Positions 1 through 7,161 of a stretch of 43,207 nucleotides of DNA are shown here, one piece after another. The stretch is from contig MESQ01000070.1 in the NCBI GenBank assembly GCA_001771065.1, forward strand, positions 1 through 43,207, in the 5' to 3' direction. The translations under genes were made by a program, and so were the position numbers. Under the pieces are notes generated by a model. That model ran no database searches, was not told the DNA's origin, and worked only from the letters and a program-made list of their open reading frames with translations. The DNA comes from Burkholderiales bacterium RIFOXYD12_FULL_59_19 (GTDB lineage Bacteria; Pseudomonadota; Gammaproteobacteria; Burkholderiales; Burkholderiaceae_C). Positions within the stretch are counted from its first letter, which is position 1, and every line of letters starts with the position of its first letter.

Positions 1-32
1 TACCCGGCATCCGCGTCAACGATTGATCACAT

Positions 33-608
33 ATGAAAATCAGGTGTCTCCCCTTCATTCAAAAAATGATGGCCCTGCTGTTGCTCGTGTCTGCATCAGG
101 CTGGGTGGGCGCCTGGGAATTTCAGGGCAGCAAAACCATCACCGCACACACCCGCGACAATCAGCACACCCGCATCGGCGTCGTCCATTTTGTGCCGCAG
201 CCAGATGGCTCGCTGGCGTTCACGGTCACGATGGACCATGCCGTGTTCACCGATTATTTTTTATCCATGAAAGAGTTCAAGTGCCTGAGCAGCCCGGTGG
301 AAGTCACCTGCCACGTACCCTACCCCTATCAGCAACCAGGCCGAGTCACGCTGCAAGACCTGACCTGGCTGGAGCACAACCTGCTTTTTTTGTTCAAGAC
401 ACCGGCTGAATTTGGTGCCAAACTCTGGAACGGCTTGTATTACCGATTGAAGCTGACCGACACCGGCATGGTGGGCAAACCGATGGCCATTGATCTGAAC
501 CACATCAGCGCCCCGCCCGATGATTTGTCCGTACCGACCTTTGGCCCTGACTTGCGCGATGCCATACTGGCAGGCGCAAGGTGGCTGGAGTCGATCACCA
601 TTGAGTGA
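33..608 (+). CDS. Secreted protein of unknown function
   Basis: The 191-residue protein begins with a typical Sec signal peptide: a basic start (MKIR), a hydrophobic core at about residues 12-21 and a likely cleavage site after Ala27 in the stretch WVGA-WEF. The mature part is about 164 residues with alternating short hydrophobic stretches, as in a beta-rich periplasmic domain, and two cysteines near positions 83 and 92 that could form a disulfide. I do not recognise the family. The ATG at 33 has no good ribosome-binding site, so it may be translationally coupled to an upstream gene whose last codons (PGIRVND, stop at 24-26) may lie at the window edge. Downstream come two gene remnants, so this is the last apparently intact gene on this side of the aor operon. 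Confidence 0.7.
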   Translation: MKIRCLPFIQKMMALLLLVSASGWVGAWEFQGSKTITAHTRDNQHTRIGVVHFVPQPDGSLAFTVTMDHAVFTDYFLSMKEFKCLSSPVEVTCHVPYPYQQPGRVTLQDLTWLEHNLLFLFKTPAEFGAKLWNGLYYRLKLTDTGMVGKPMAIDLNHISAPPDDLSVPTFGPDLRDAILAGARWLESITIE

Positions 609-656
609 GGTCGCCTAGCAAGCCTGCCCCGCTGGCAGCCTTTTCCTTTTGAAAGA

Positions 657-848
657 TTGAATGCTGCTTTTCCCGATGCGCTGCGTGGCAAATACCAGTG
701 TTACACCGAAGCCGACCTAGGCGTGCTGCGCGCCACCGGTTTCGATCATGACTTTGCGGATGTACAAACGGGAGTCGCCAACTTCACCAGTGAAGGTGTG
801 ACCGTCAACGGCGTAGTCTTCAAGGCAGCGCCCGCTGTCAAAAAATAA
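657..848 (+). pseudogene. hldD: C-terminal remnant of hldD (ADP-heptose epimerase)
   Basis: This short open frame carries the sequence [17 protein letters not shown] followed by [19 protein letters not shown]. It matches the C-terminal 40 residues of ADP-L-glycero-D-manno-heptose 6-epimerase, where E. coli HldD reads FPDKLKGRYQAFTQADL and then LRAAGYDKPF. HldD makes the heptose precursor of the lipopolysaccharide inner core. The other roughly 290 residues, including the Rossmann nucleotide-binding fold, are absent, and the frame upstream has no related sequence. After VQTGVA the normal ending (a YMxWL-like motif) is replaced by an unrelated 21-residue tail. The frame opens with TTG and no clear ribosome-binding site. 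This is a dead fragment; a working copy should exist elsewhere in the genome. Confidence 0.75.
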
Positions 849-868
849 ACCACAGCAGACCTCTGTCC

Positions 869-1075
869 GTGCTGTCCGTGCTGGCCATTTGTATTGGCGC
901 CTGCCTGGGCGCACTCACCGTCTTTTCAAGTTTTTCAGCGGAGGCCATAGGTATGCTGGGGCAACATCGTTATTTTCCGGGTTTTAGCACCGCTGCGCTG
1001 CACCTGTTCGGCTCCCTGCTGCTGACACTGGCTGGCATCAGGACGATCACTTTTTTTATCACCTCATCCGTTTGA
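869..1075 (+). pseudogene. crcB: Internally deleted crcB (fluoride channel)
   Basis: The 68-residue frame joins the two ends of a CrcB/Fluc fluoride channel. Residues 1-16 (VLSVLAICIGACLGAL, GTG start) resemble the CrcB N-terminus with its first membrane helix. Residues 17-64 start with TVFSSFSAEAIGML, the counterpart of the family signature GGLTTFSTFSxE, and continue through the last helix (HLFGSLLLTLAG). Intact CrcB is about 125 residues with four helices, so roughly 55 codons covering the middle helices are missing. The frame stays open across the join but cannot form the normal channel. It ends with TGA directly against the stop codon of the convergent aorE-like gene. The deletion reading is an inference from the family layout. 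Confidence 0.7.
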
Positions 1076-1429
1076 TCAGCCGCCACCGCGCTGCATGTAC
1101 AAATCGAACCGCTTCATGAAGGCATAACGTTCCTGCTCGTCCAAGCCTGCAAAGCGAAAACTCACCTTGAGCACCGGGATGCTGATGAGTCCGATCACCC
1201 GAGGCGGATCCACATGCCATTTCAGACCAAGTGCACCCTCACCCAGGCGTACACCCGCAGCGCCCGCCTGCTGCTTCCAGTGGTGGTCGCCAATGGCCTT
1301 TGGCAGCCACATCAACCACTCGACCTCGGTACAGCCCATCTCGCGCTCGAAACGCTCAGCGTAAAAGTCCCGCATACGTCGATGGACCTCAGCCGCCGGC
1401 AATGGGTGGCCAGATGGCCAGAACATCAC
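1076..1429 (-). CDS. AorE-like small protein of the aor operon
   Basis: A 117-residue soluble protein is encoded last in the aldehyde oxidoreductase operon. It has no signal peptide or membrane segment, is rich in Trp, Arg and Met, and contains the stretches WLMWLPKAIGDHHW and GLKWHVDPPRVIGLISIPVLKV. I do not recognise a characterised domain. A small gene in this position follows the moaD-like gene in the related operon of Aromatoleum aromaticum, as I recall it, and may help with cofactor insertion; that role is an inference. The ATG at 1429 overlaps the end of the moaD-like gene by 41 bases. A second ATG at 1375, with a GAGGT about ten bases upstream, is an alternative start and would give 99 residues. 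The stop abuts the crcB remnant. Confidence 0.7.
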   Translation of the reverse strand: MMFWPSGHPLPAAEVHRRMRDFYAERFEREMGCTEVEWLMWLPKAIGDHHWKQQAGAAGVRLGEGALGLKWHVDPPRVIGLISIPVLKVSFRFAGLDEQERYAFMKRFDLYMQRGGG

Positions 1430-1643
1430 CCTCGGTCAGCGTCCGGGAGGCGCGCAGTTCGGGGGCAACATAGCTGCCGTTGACCAGCACCAGGTGCACC
1501 AATTTCTCGGGTAGACGGTACTGTTCCACCAACTGGACAATGGTGGTTTCTGGGGCAATGTCCAGCGCCACGATGTTGGAGTATTTAGACTCGGGCGGCA
1601 GGTAGTCGGTCAGTGACGCGAACAGTTTCAGGGTGATCTTCAT
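1389..1643 (-). CDS. aorD: MoaD/ThiS-like sulfur carrier of the aor operon
   Basis: An 84-residue beta-grasp protein that ends in the diagnostic Gly-Gly (AIWPPIAGG). In MoaD this end is adenylated by MoeB and thiolated, then donates sulfur to make molybdopterin dithiolene. The start at 1643 (MKITLKLFASL) matches the usual MoaD N-terminus, so a longer in-frame extension upstream is rejected. The gene begins 10 bases after aorC stops and lies inside the operon, so it probably serves the tungsten or molybdenum pterin of AorB rather than general cofactor synthesis. An activating enzyme, moeB, is encoded at 29.4-30.2 kb. The symbol follows the aorABCDE scheme from memory; assignment to the MoaD family is much firmer than the symbol. 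Confidence 0.82.
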   Translation of the reverse strand: MKITLKLFASLTDYLPPESKYSNIVALDIAPETTIVQLVEQYRLPEKLVHLVLVNGSYVAPELRASRTLTEGDVLAIWPPIAGG

Positions 1644-1653
1644 GCCGCAAACT

Positions 1654-2949
1654 TTAGCGCCTGCGCCCATCCGCTGCACCCGACCAGTCGCCTTGTCCTT
1701 GCGCGGCGGCCAGGTAGGCTTCCATCAAACGGGTCGGGTCCTGCTTTAAGGTGTTGGCCCAATCACCCAGCTTGATCTGGCCTTCAACCAAGCCGCGCAT
1801 CACGCCCACATGCTCAGTCCAACCCACGCTATTGCAACCCACCAGCACATCGTCCTTGAACTGCAAGCTCAAATGGCGGCCCTGGGCCTTGTCGGTCAGC
1901 TCGACATGCGCGCCCCCCGGCACGCCTTGCCAATCGCCGAAACTGGCCGAGATCAGCCCCAGGGTGTCGAGCACGTTGATTTGTGTCACACCCTTGAGGT
2001 TAGCCCGGGGGGTATGCCCACGCGCAAACGCCACCATGTTCATGCTGGCAATACGGGCCTGCTCGGCGGCGTTGGGCTGAATGGCGCTGACAATCATCTT
2101 GCCTGACACTTTGTCCAGCGCTTCAGCGCAGTCGCCAGCGGCGTAAATGCCGGGCACATTGGTTTGCAGGTGCTCGTCGGTCAGGACGCCCAGCAGGCAG
2201 GTGACGCCGGAATTTTCCAGATACCCAATGGCGGGGCGCACCCCGGCGGCACTGATCACCAGGTCGGCCTGCATGGTTTTGCCGTTGGAGAGCTTGACCG
2301 TCAACGGCTGGCCCGGCTCAATCGACTCGACCTTGGTGCTGGTGAACACCTCCACACCCTTGGTCTCGCACCAGTCGCGGATCATGCCACCTGCCGTGGG
2401 ACCCATCATGCGCGGCACCATGCGGTCACCCATTTCGACCACACTCAACTTCACACCACGTGCCGCCAGGGCTTCCATGATGATGCAGCCAATGAAGCCG
2501 GCACCGAGCTGCAGCACGCGGGCACCAGGCTGGGCCAGCGCGGCAATCGCGCGCGCATCGGCCAGCGTCCAGCACCGGTGAACCCCTTCCGACTTGATGC
2601 CAGGAATCGGCGGTGTCACAGGACGCGAGCCAGTAGCCACCAGCAAGGTGTCAAAACGAATGCTTTCACCACCGTCAAGCACCACAGTTTTGGTGTCTGC
2701 CTGCACATGCTGCACATGCGCCACCACCACTTTGATCTTCAAATCTTCAAAGTGCGTCGGGCTTTTGCGCAGGTAAGTGCCGGCCTCATCGATGTTGCCC
2801 ATCAACAAATAGGGAATGGCCATGCGCGAATAAGACGGCTCGGGTTCATCGCCAATGATGGTGATGCTGTCCCGGGCGCTAAGTTTGCGAATGGTCTCTG
2901 CGGCAATGACGCCAGCAGGGCCAGCACCGAGAATGACGTGGTGGGTCAT
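1654..2949 (-). CDS. aorC: AorC: FAD/NAD(P)H oxidoreductase subunit
   Basis: A 431-residue FAD-dependent pyridine-nucleotide oxidoreductase. The N-terminus has the FAD dinucleotide fold (VILGAGPAG at residues 5-13), a second GxGxxG (LGAGFIG at about residue 167) marks the NAD(P)H fold, and GIYAAGDCAEA is the conserved FAD-flavin motif. No redox-active CxxC or CxxxxC pair is seen, so it resembles ferredoxin and rubredoxin reductases or NirB more than thioredoxin reductase. Sitting directly after aorB, it should pass electrons between the iron-sulfur subunit and NAD+, as the FAD subunit does in the A. aromaticum enzyme. A GGAGA ribosome-binding site precedes the ATG by 7 bases. The stop lies 10 bases before the moaD-like gene. 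Confidence 0.85.
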   Translation of the reverse strand: MTHHVILGAGPAGVIAAETIRKLSARDSITIIGDEPEPSYSRMAIPYLLMGNIDEAGTYLRKSPTHFEDLKIKVVVAHVQHVQADTKTVVLDGGESIRFDTLLVATGSRPVTPPIPGIKSEGVHRCWTLADARAIAALAQPGARVLQLGAGFIGCIIMEALAARGVKLSVVEMGDRMVPRMMGPTAGGMIRDWCETKGVEVFTSTKVESIEPGQPLTVKLSNGKTMQADLVISAAGVRPAIGYLENSGVTCLLGVLTDEHLQTNVPGIYAAGDCAEALDKVSGKMIVSAIQPNAAEQARIASMNMVAFARGHTPRANLKGVTQINVLDTLGLISASFGDWQGVPGGAHVELTDKAQGRHLSLQFKDDVLVGCNSVGWTEHVGVMRGLVEGQIKLGDWANTLKQDPTRLMEAYLAAAQGQGDWSGAADGRRR

Positions 2950-3009
2950 GGTAATTTCTCCAGAAAAAACGGCTCCTTTCAGAGCCGTCTTGTATGTTGT
3001 GATGAACGT

Positions 3010-4863
3010 TTACAAACTCAACCGCTCACGGGTTTCGGCCGTCGGGCGGCCTTCGGAGTCCCAGCCACGGGCTTCGTAGTACAACGGCAGCATGGTGGCG
3101 AGTTCGTTGAACTTGCCCTTGGCCGGGCCGGTTTTGCATGCCTCGGCAGCCGTGGTCAGCCGGGCGGGCAGGCTGTCATCGGCCTTGGTGAAACCAGCAC
3201 GGTTGTTGAACTCGCGCTCCATGTTCCAGATGCGCTCACCGATCTTGGCGAGTTCTTCAATCGTGTACTGCTCACCGCAGGCGCCCTGCATTTGAGGTGA
3301 CAGGTCTTGCAGACCCCAGGCAAAGGTCGTAAAAATACACAGGCCCGACGAGTCAAACGCCGCGGTGGCATCCTGGAAGGCCTTGACCAGCTCGGGCTTG
3401 CCTTGTGATTCGAGCGGATCGGTTTTGACCGGAATGCCCAGAATCTCGGAAGCAATGGTGTAACCGCGCAGGTGACAGCCGCCACGGTTGCTGGTGGCAT
3501 AAGCCAGGCCAATGCCCTGAATGGCACGACCGTCGTAAGCCGGGAATTCCTGGCCCTTGGATGACATGCTGAGCTCCGGGTGACCGTATTTGGCGGTCAG
3601 GCGTTTGGAGCCCTGGCCAATTTCCTTGCCGAAGCCGCGGCCGTTGACGGTTTCCTCGGCCAGGAAGGCCAGTGCACGGGCTGAACCAAACGGAGCTTCG
3701 ATGCCAATTTGCTCCTTGGTCAGCACACCCATGCCGTAGAGCTCCATGACCGCACCCACGGTGGCGCCGAAGCTGATCGGGTCAATGCCTTCTTCGTTGC
3801 ACAGCAGGTTGGCGTATTGCAGGCATTCCAGGTCGTTGACACCATTGGCGGCACCGAGTGCCCAGGCCGCTTCGTACTCCAAACCGCCATTGGCACCGCG
3901 GTATTGCGGTTTGTTCTCGATGGTGAAGTGGCCTTCGTCCATCTTGCTGATACGCCCGCAGGCGATGGTGCAACCAAAGCAGGCCTGGTTGGTGACCAGG
4001 TGCTTTTTGCCGTCGGTCTTGCGCGGTGTCGCCATGGCTTCAGCGCCGATGTCCTTGGCGCCTTCAAACTGGTTGTCCTGGTGGTTGCGCGTGGGCAGGC
4101 CGCCCACTTCGTTGATCACACTCATCAGCACCTGGGTGCCCATGGCAGGCAAGCCGGTGCCGGTGACACCGTTGTCAGCCAGTACTTTCTTGGCGGCCTT
4201 GGTGGCGGCCATGAAGGCCTTGGGATCCTTGATGTTGCCGACGCCCTTGGTGCCGCGCACGGCGATGGCCTTGAGGTTCTTGCTGCCCATGACAGCGCCC
4301 ACACCGGAACGCCCCGCGGCGCGGTGCAGATCGTTGACGACGGCCGCAAACAGCACGCCGTTTTCACCGGCCTTGCCAATGCTCGAGACGCGGGCCAGCG
4401 GGTCTTGCAGGCCCTTCTTGATCATCTCTTCGGTTTCCCAGACGCTCTTGCCCCACAGATGGCCGGCATCGCGCAACTCGGCGACGTCATCGTTGACATA
4501 GAGATAGACCGGCTTGACCGACTTGCCTTCAAAGATGACCATGTCCCAGCCCGCCATCTTGAATTCGGCGCCCCAGTAGCCACCCGAATTCGAGCAGGCG
4601 ATGGCGCCGGTCAGCGGGCCCTTGGTAATGACGGTGTAGCGGCCGCCGGTGGAGGCCATGGTGCCGGTCAGCGGGCCGGTAGCCCAAATGATCTTGTTCT
4701 CGGCCGAGAGCGGATCCACGGTGGCGTCGACTTCTTCGACCAGGTACTTGGTACCCAGGCCACGCGAGCCGATGTAGGCTTGCGCCCATTCCATATTGAG
4801 GGGTTCAGACTTGACGGTACCTGCGGTCAAGTTAACGCGGAGGATTTTTCCTGCCCATGACAT
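3010..4863 (-). CDS. aorB: AorB: tungsten-type aldehyde:ferredoxin oxidoreductase
   Basis: A 617-residue catalytic subunit of the aldehyde ferredoxin oxidoreductase family, which oxidises aldehydes to acids (reversibly with low-potential donors) at a tungsto-bispterin centre. Seen directly: the N-terminal AOR_N domain from residue 5 (GKILRVNLTAG), the pterin-binding stretch GRSGVGAVMGSKNLKAIAVRG near 184-204 and the [4Fe-4S] ligands Cys295, Cys298 and Cys302 (CFGCTIAC) with the fourth ligand Cys509 (GLCIF). His464 (GGCHLRGY) matches the conserved active-site histidine of archaeal AOR. Length is normal. The gene starts 12 bases after aorA with an AAGGAG site. Whether tungsten or molybdenum is used cannot be read from the sequence; the family is tungsten-dependent where tested. 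Confidence 0.93.
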   Translation of the reverse strand: MSWAGKILRVNLTAGTVKSEPLNMEWAQAYIGSRGLGTKYLVEEVDATVDPLSAENKIIWATGPLTGTMASTGGRYTVITKGPLTGAIACSNSGGYWGAEFKMAGWDMVIFEGKSVKPVYLYVNDDVAELRDAGHLWGKSVWETEEMIKKGLQDPLARVSSIGKAGENGVLFAAVVNDLHRAAGRSGVGAVMGSKNLKAIAVRGTKGVGNIKDPKAFMAATKAAKKVLADNGVTGTGLPAMGTQVLMSVINEVGGLPTRNHQDNQFEGAKDIGAEAMATPRKTDGKKHLVTNQACFGCTIACGRISKMDEGHFTIENKPQYRGANGGLEYEAAWALGAANGVNDLECLQYANLLCNEEGIDPISFGATVGAVMELYGMGVLTKEQIGIEAPFGSARALAFLAEETVNGRGFGKEIGQGSKRLTAKYGHPELSMSSKGQEFPAYDGRAIQGIGLAYATSNRGGCHLRGYTIASEILGIPVKTDPLESQGKPELVKAFQDATAAFDSSGLCIFTTFAWGLQDLSPQMQGACGEQYTIEELAKIGERIWNMEREFNNRAGFTKADDSLPARLTTAAEACKTGPAKGKFNELATMLPLYYEARGWDSEGRPTAETRERLSL

Positions 4864-4875
4864 GTTCGTTTCTCC

Positions 4876-5352
4876 TTATGCAGCCGAAGGCTGGTTACCC
4901 AATTTATCTGCCCACTGTTCCATCTTGCCCAAGCCGGTCCAGTTGGCGTCGATGAAGGTGATGGCGCCAGTGGGGCAGGCATCGGCGCAGGCCGGGTCGC
5001 CACCGCAAAGGTCGCACTTTTGCACCTTGCCGGTTTCCTGAACGTAGTTGATGGTGCCAAACGGACAGGCAATGGTGCAGACCTTGCAGCCCACGCAGGT
5101 GGCTTCGTTGACCACTTTGGCGCCGGTTGCCTTGTCCAGCGTGATGGCTTCAACCGGGCACGCGTGCAGGCACCAGGCCTCGTCGCACTGGGTACAGGTG
5201 TAGGGTACTTTCTTGCCGGTATGGTGAAAGTTAAACACCTTGATGCGTGATTTGGCGGTGGCGAAGGTGCCGTAGTTCTCGAAAGAACAGGCCATTTCGC
5301 ACTGCAGACAGCCAGTGCATTTGTCTGCGGTGATGTGCAACACCTTTTGCAT
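4876..5352 (-). CDS. aorA: AorA: ferredoxin-like subunit with four [4Fe-4S] clusters
   Basis: A 158-residue iron-sulfur protein with exactly 16 cluster cysteines in four groups: CTGCLQCEMAC, CTQCDEAWCLHAC, CVGCKVCTIAC and CDLCGGDPACADAC, the last three followed by Pro. This predicts four [4Fe-4S] clusters, as in the DMSO-reductase-type electron-transfer subunits. In the A. aromaticum enzyme the equivalent AorA proteins polymerise and carry AorB, forming an electron-conducting filament with the FAD subunit; the same is likely here by homology. It is the first gene of the operon; AGGAGA lies 7 bases upstream of the ATG. The C-terminus (KMEQWADKLGNQPSAA) has no cluster ligand. Confidence 0.9.
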   Translation of the reverse strand: MQKVLHITADKCTGCLQCEMACSFENYGTFATAKSRIKVFNFHHTGKKVPYTCTQCDEAWCLHACPVEAITLDKATGAKVVNEATCVGCKVCTIACPFGTINYVQETGKVQKCDLCGGDPACADACPTGAITFIDANWTGLGKMEQWADKLGNQPSAA

Positions 5353-5448
5353 GTGTAGGTCTCCTGTGGGTAAAAATGAAACTGGGTGAACGACCGCAAT
5401 GCCGTTCTTCTTATGAATTCAGTTGCATAGCTATTGTTGGAGTTTGGC

Positions 5449-5478
5449 AAAAAAAACAGACTAGGGATAACCCTAGTC
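5449..5478 (-). promoter_or_regulatory. Perfect palindrome plus T-tract in the aor leader
   Basis: Two perfect 8-base arms, GACTAGGG (5459-5466) and CCCTAGTC (5471-5478), flank the four bases ATAA. On the minus strand, in the direction of the aor genes, the hairpin is followed by TG and eight T residues (5456-5449). This can be read as an operator for a dimeric regulator, or as a short intrinsic terminator or attenuator about 100 bases before aorA. A TTGCCA at 5452-5447 could be a -35 box, which would place the palindrome just upstream of the promoter and favour the operator reading. Confidence 0.5.
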
Positions 5479-5672
5479 GAACAAGGGGACAGCCACAAAT
5501 TCTCAAATTGAGACGGTACCCACGCCTGCGCATGGCACCGTTGCAGCTGGCGGTTAAAGTCCTTCAATTCATGAGAAACTGGGGACACAAAATCCGGAAC
5601 GTCCCATTAGATGCTTTGCTGTCCTGTATCCCCTATGATTTGAGTGCCGGGCGCTGTCCGGATTGAGTTTTC
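5479..5672. other. Intergenic region between the aor operon and mlaF
   Basis: With the aor leader this makes a 320-base divergent gap (5353-5672). No gene is seen. It contains a short palindrome TCTCAA-A-TTGAGA (5501-5513) and two similar words in the same orientation, GGGGACAGCCACAAAT (5485-5500) and GGGGACACAAAAT (5581-5593). Words of this kind often flank decayed transposon or REP-transposase loci, but no transposase sequence remains here. Promoters for both divergent units must lie in this gap; I could not assign one for mlaF with confidence. Confidence 0.4.
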
Positions 5673-6506
5673 ATGCCACCTACTGTCAACCCATTACTTG
5701 TTGAATTTCGCCACCTGAGCTTCGGTTACGCGGAGCGCGCCGTGCTGGATGACGTGTCCCTGCACATCCCGCGAGGCAAGGTCACGGCGCTCATCGGTCC
5801 AATGGGTGGCGGCAAGACCACGACGCTGCGCCTGATGGGTGGTCAGAGCCACGCCTGGTCGGGGCAAATGCTGTTTGACGGGCAAGACTTGGGGCCCATG
5901 GACCAAGCACAACTCTATGCCGTGAGACGACGCATGGGCATGTTGTTTCAATTTGGCGCCTTGTTTGCTGACATGAGTGTGTTTGAGAATGTGGCCTTTC
6001 CATTGCGCGAACATACCGATTTGCCGGAGTCACTGATTCGTGACATTGTCCTGATGAAGCTCAATGCCGTGGGTTTGCGCAACGCGCGGCACCTCATGCC
6101 CAGTGAAGTGTCGGGTGGCATGGCCAAGCGAATTGGCATCGCGCGTGCCATTGCACTGGACCCGGAATTGGTGATGTACGACGAGCCTTTTTCAGGTCTG
6201 GACCCCATTTCGCTGCGTGTCGCCGCGCGCCTGATTCGTGAGCTCAATGACGCCATGGGACTGACCAGCATCTTTGTCTCGCATGAACTGACACAAACCC
6301 TTGAAATTGCGGACCATGTGGTCATCCTCGACCAAGGCAAGGTCGCGTTCCAGGGCACGGTGCCTGAGGTACGCGCAAGCACTGATCCGCTGGTATTCCA
6401 GTATGTGAATGAACGACCGGATGGCCCGGTGCGGTTTCATTACCCGGCCGTCACGCTAGAGGCAGATTTTGGCCTTGCCGGCCCTACCCAATCAGCGCCT
6501 TCTTGA
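5673..6506 (+). CDS. mlaF: MlaF: ABC transporter ATPase, lipid asymmetry
   Basis: A 277-residue ATPase of the Mla (Ttg2A) phospholipid transport system, which moves lipids between the inner membrane and the outer membrane. Walker A is GPMGGGKTT (residues 42-50), with Met where the usual motif has Ser. The ABC signature VSGGM is at 146-150, Walker B LVMYDEP at 166-172 and the switch histidine at 204 (SHE). The C-terminal stretch DGPVRFHYPA matches MlaF of E. coli (DGPVPFRYPA), which separates it from other ATPases. The permease (mlaE), MCE protein (mlaD), mlaC and mlaB are not beside it, so it is an isolated copy here. Start at ATG 5673. Confidence 0.85.
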   Translation: MPPTVNPLLVEFRHLSFGYAERAVLDDVSLHIPRGKVTALIGPMGGGKTTTLRLMGGQSHAWSGQMLFDGQDLGPMDQAQLYAVRRRMGMLFQFGALFADMSVFENVAFPLREHTDLPESLIRDIVLMKLNAVGLRNARHLMPSEVSGGMAKRIGIARAIALDPELVMYDEPFSGLDPISLRVAARLIRELNDAMGLTSIFVSHELTQTLEIADHVVILDQGKVAFQGTVPEVRASTDPLVFQYVNERPDGPVRFHYPAVTLEADFGLAGPTQSAPS

Positions 6507-6581
6507 ACCACTCACACTTGGCTGGGCAGGCATGCGCCAACCCCTTGACTGGGTCACTTTGACAAACTTGAAAGCACATTG

Positions 6582-7049
6582 ATGAGAAAAATTTTGGTCG
6601 CCATGGCAGTTCTATCCGCCTCGTGGGGCTGCGTTGCTGAAACTGTGGGTGATGTCAGCACCACATTCAAACTATTGAGCCCCAACGACAAAGTGGTGGT
6701 GGAAGTTTTTGATGACCCCGACGTGAACGGCGTAGCCTGCTATTTGTCGCACGCCAAAACAGGCGGATACAAAGGCGCGTTGGGCTTGGCAGAAGACACA
6801 TCTGACGCTGCCGTGGCTTGCCGCCAGATCGGTCCGATTGGCTTCAAAGGCAAGATCGCCAAGCAAGAAGAAGTGTTCAACGCCCGCACGTCTTTCCTGT
6901 TCAAACATGTGCGCGTGGTGCGCATGGTCGATAGCAAACGCAATACCCTGGTCTATCTGGTGTACTCGGACAAACTGATTGATGGCAGTCCGAAAAACAG
7001 CATCACTGCCGTGCCGGTGTTGGCATCGCAGCAAATACCATTGAAATAA
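6582..7049 (+). CDS. creA: CreA family periplasmic protein
   Basis: A 155-residue protein with a signal peptide ([20 protein letters not shown], probable cleavage after Ala19) followed by a single CreA domain. Family hallmarks seen are [45 protein letters not shown] and the C-terminal [14 protein letters not shown]. CreA is a conserved proteobacterial protein of unknown biochemical role, named from the E. coli creABCD locus; no creBCD genes are nearby. The ATG at 6582 is chosen over the TTG just before it because it begins a normal basic signal-peptide start. The 75-base gap after mlaF suggests it may be transcribed separately. Confidence 0.9.
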   Translation: MRKILVAMAVLSASWGCVAETVGDVSTTFKLLSPNDKVVVEVFDDPDVNGVACYLSHAKTGGYKGALGLAEDTSDAAVACRQIGPIGFKGKIAKQEEVFNARTSFLFKHVRVVRMVDSKRNTLVYLVYSDKLIDGSPKNSITAVPVLASQQIPLK

Positions 7050-7161
7050 AGTAACCGCGCCACCAACCGCAGTGAATCACGGGGCCGGTTTGACCACCAA
7101 GTCATTTGTGATTCGGCTCCCCTGCACGTCACACGTCACAAAAGCACGCTAAGATTTTTCC

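Noticed and set aside
1..26. C-terminal tail PGIRVND of an upstream gene
   Set aside because: Seven codons are too few to identify or to assign as a feature.
2164..3300. 378-codon plus-strand frame across aorC and the end of aorB
   Set aside because: Overlaps two genes on the other strand and has shadow composition.
3709..4860. 383-codon plus-strand frame across aorB
   Set aside because: Antisense shadow of aorB, His/Gly-rich composition, no recognisable domain.
5461..5470. TAGGGATAAC resembles part of the I-SceI homing site
   Set aside because: Only about ten of eighteen bases match and the rest forms a palindrome unlike that site; chance is likely.
5485..5593. GGGGACAGCCACAAAT and GGGGACACAAAAT as ends of a mobile element
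   Set aside because: No transposase or clear inverted ends remain; recorded as an intergenic note only.
7050..7161. GAATCAC...GTGATTC pair and tandem CACGTCA words before olsA
   Set aside because: Arms are short with a long loop, and no terminator or known operator pattern emerges.
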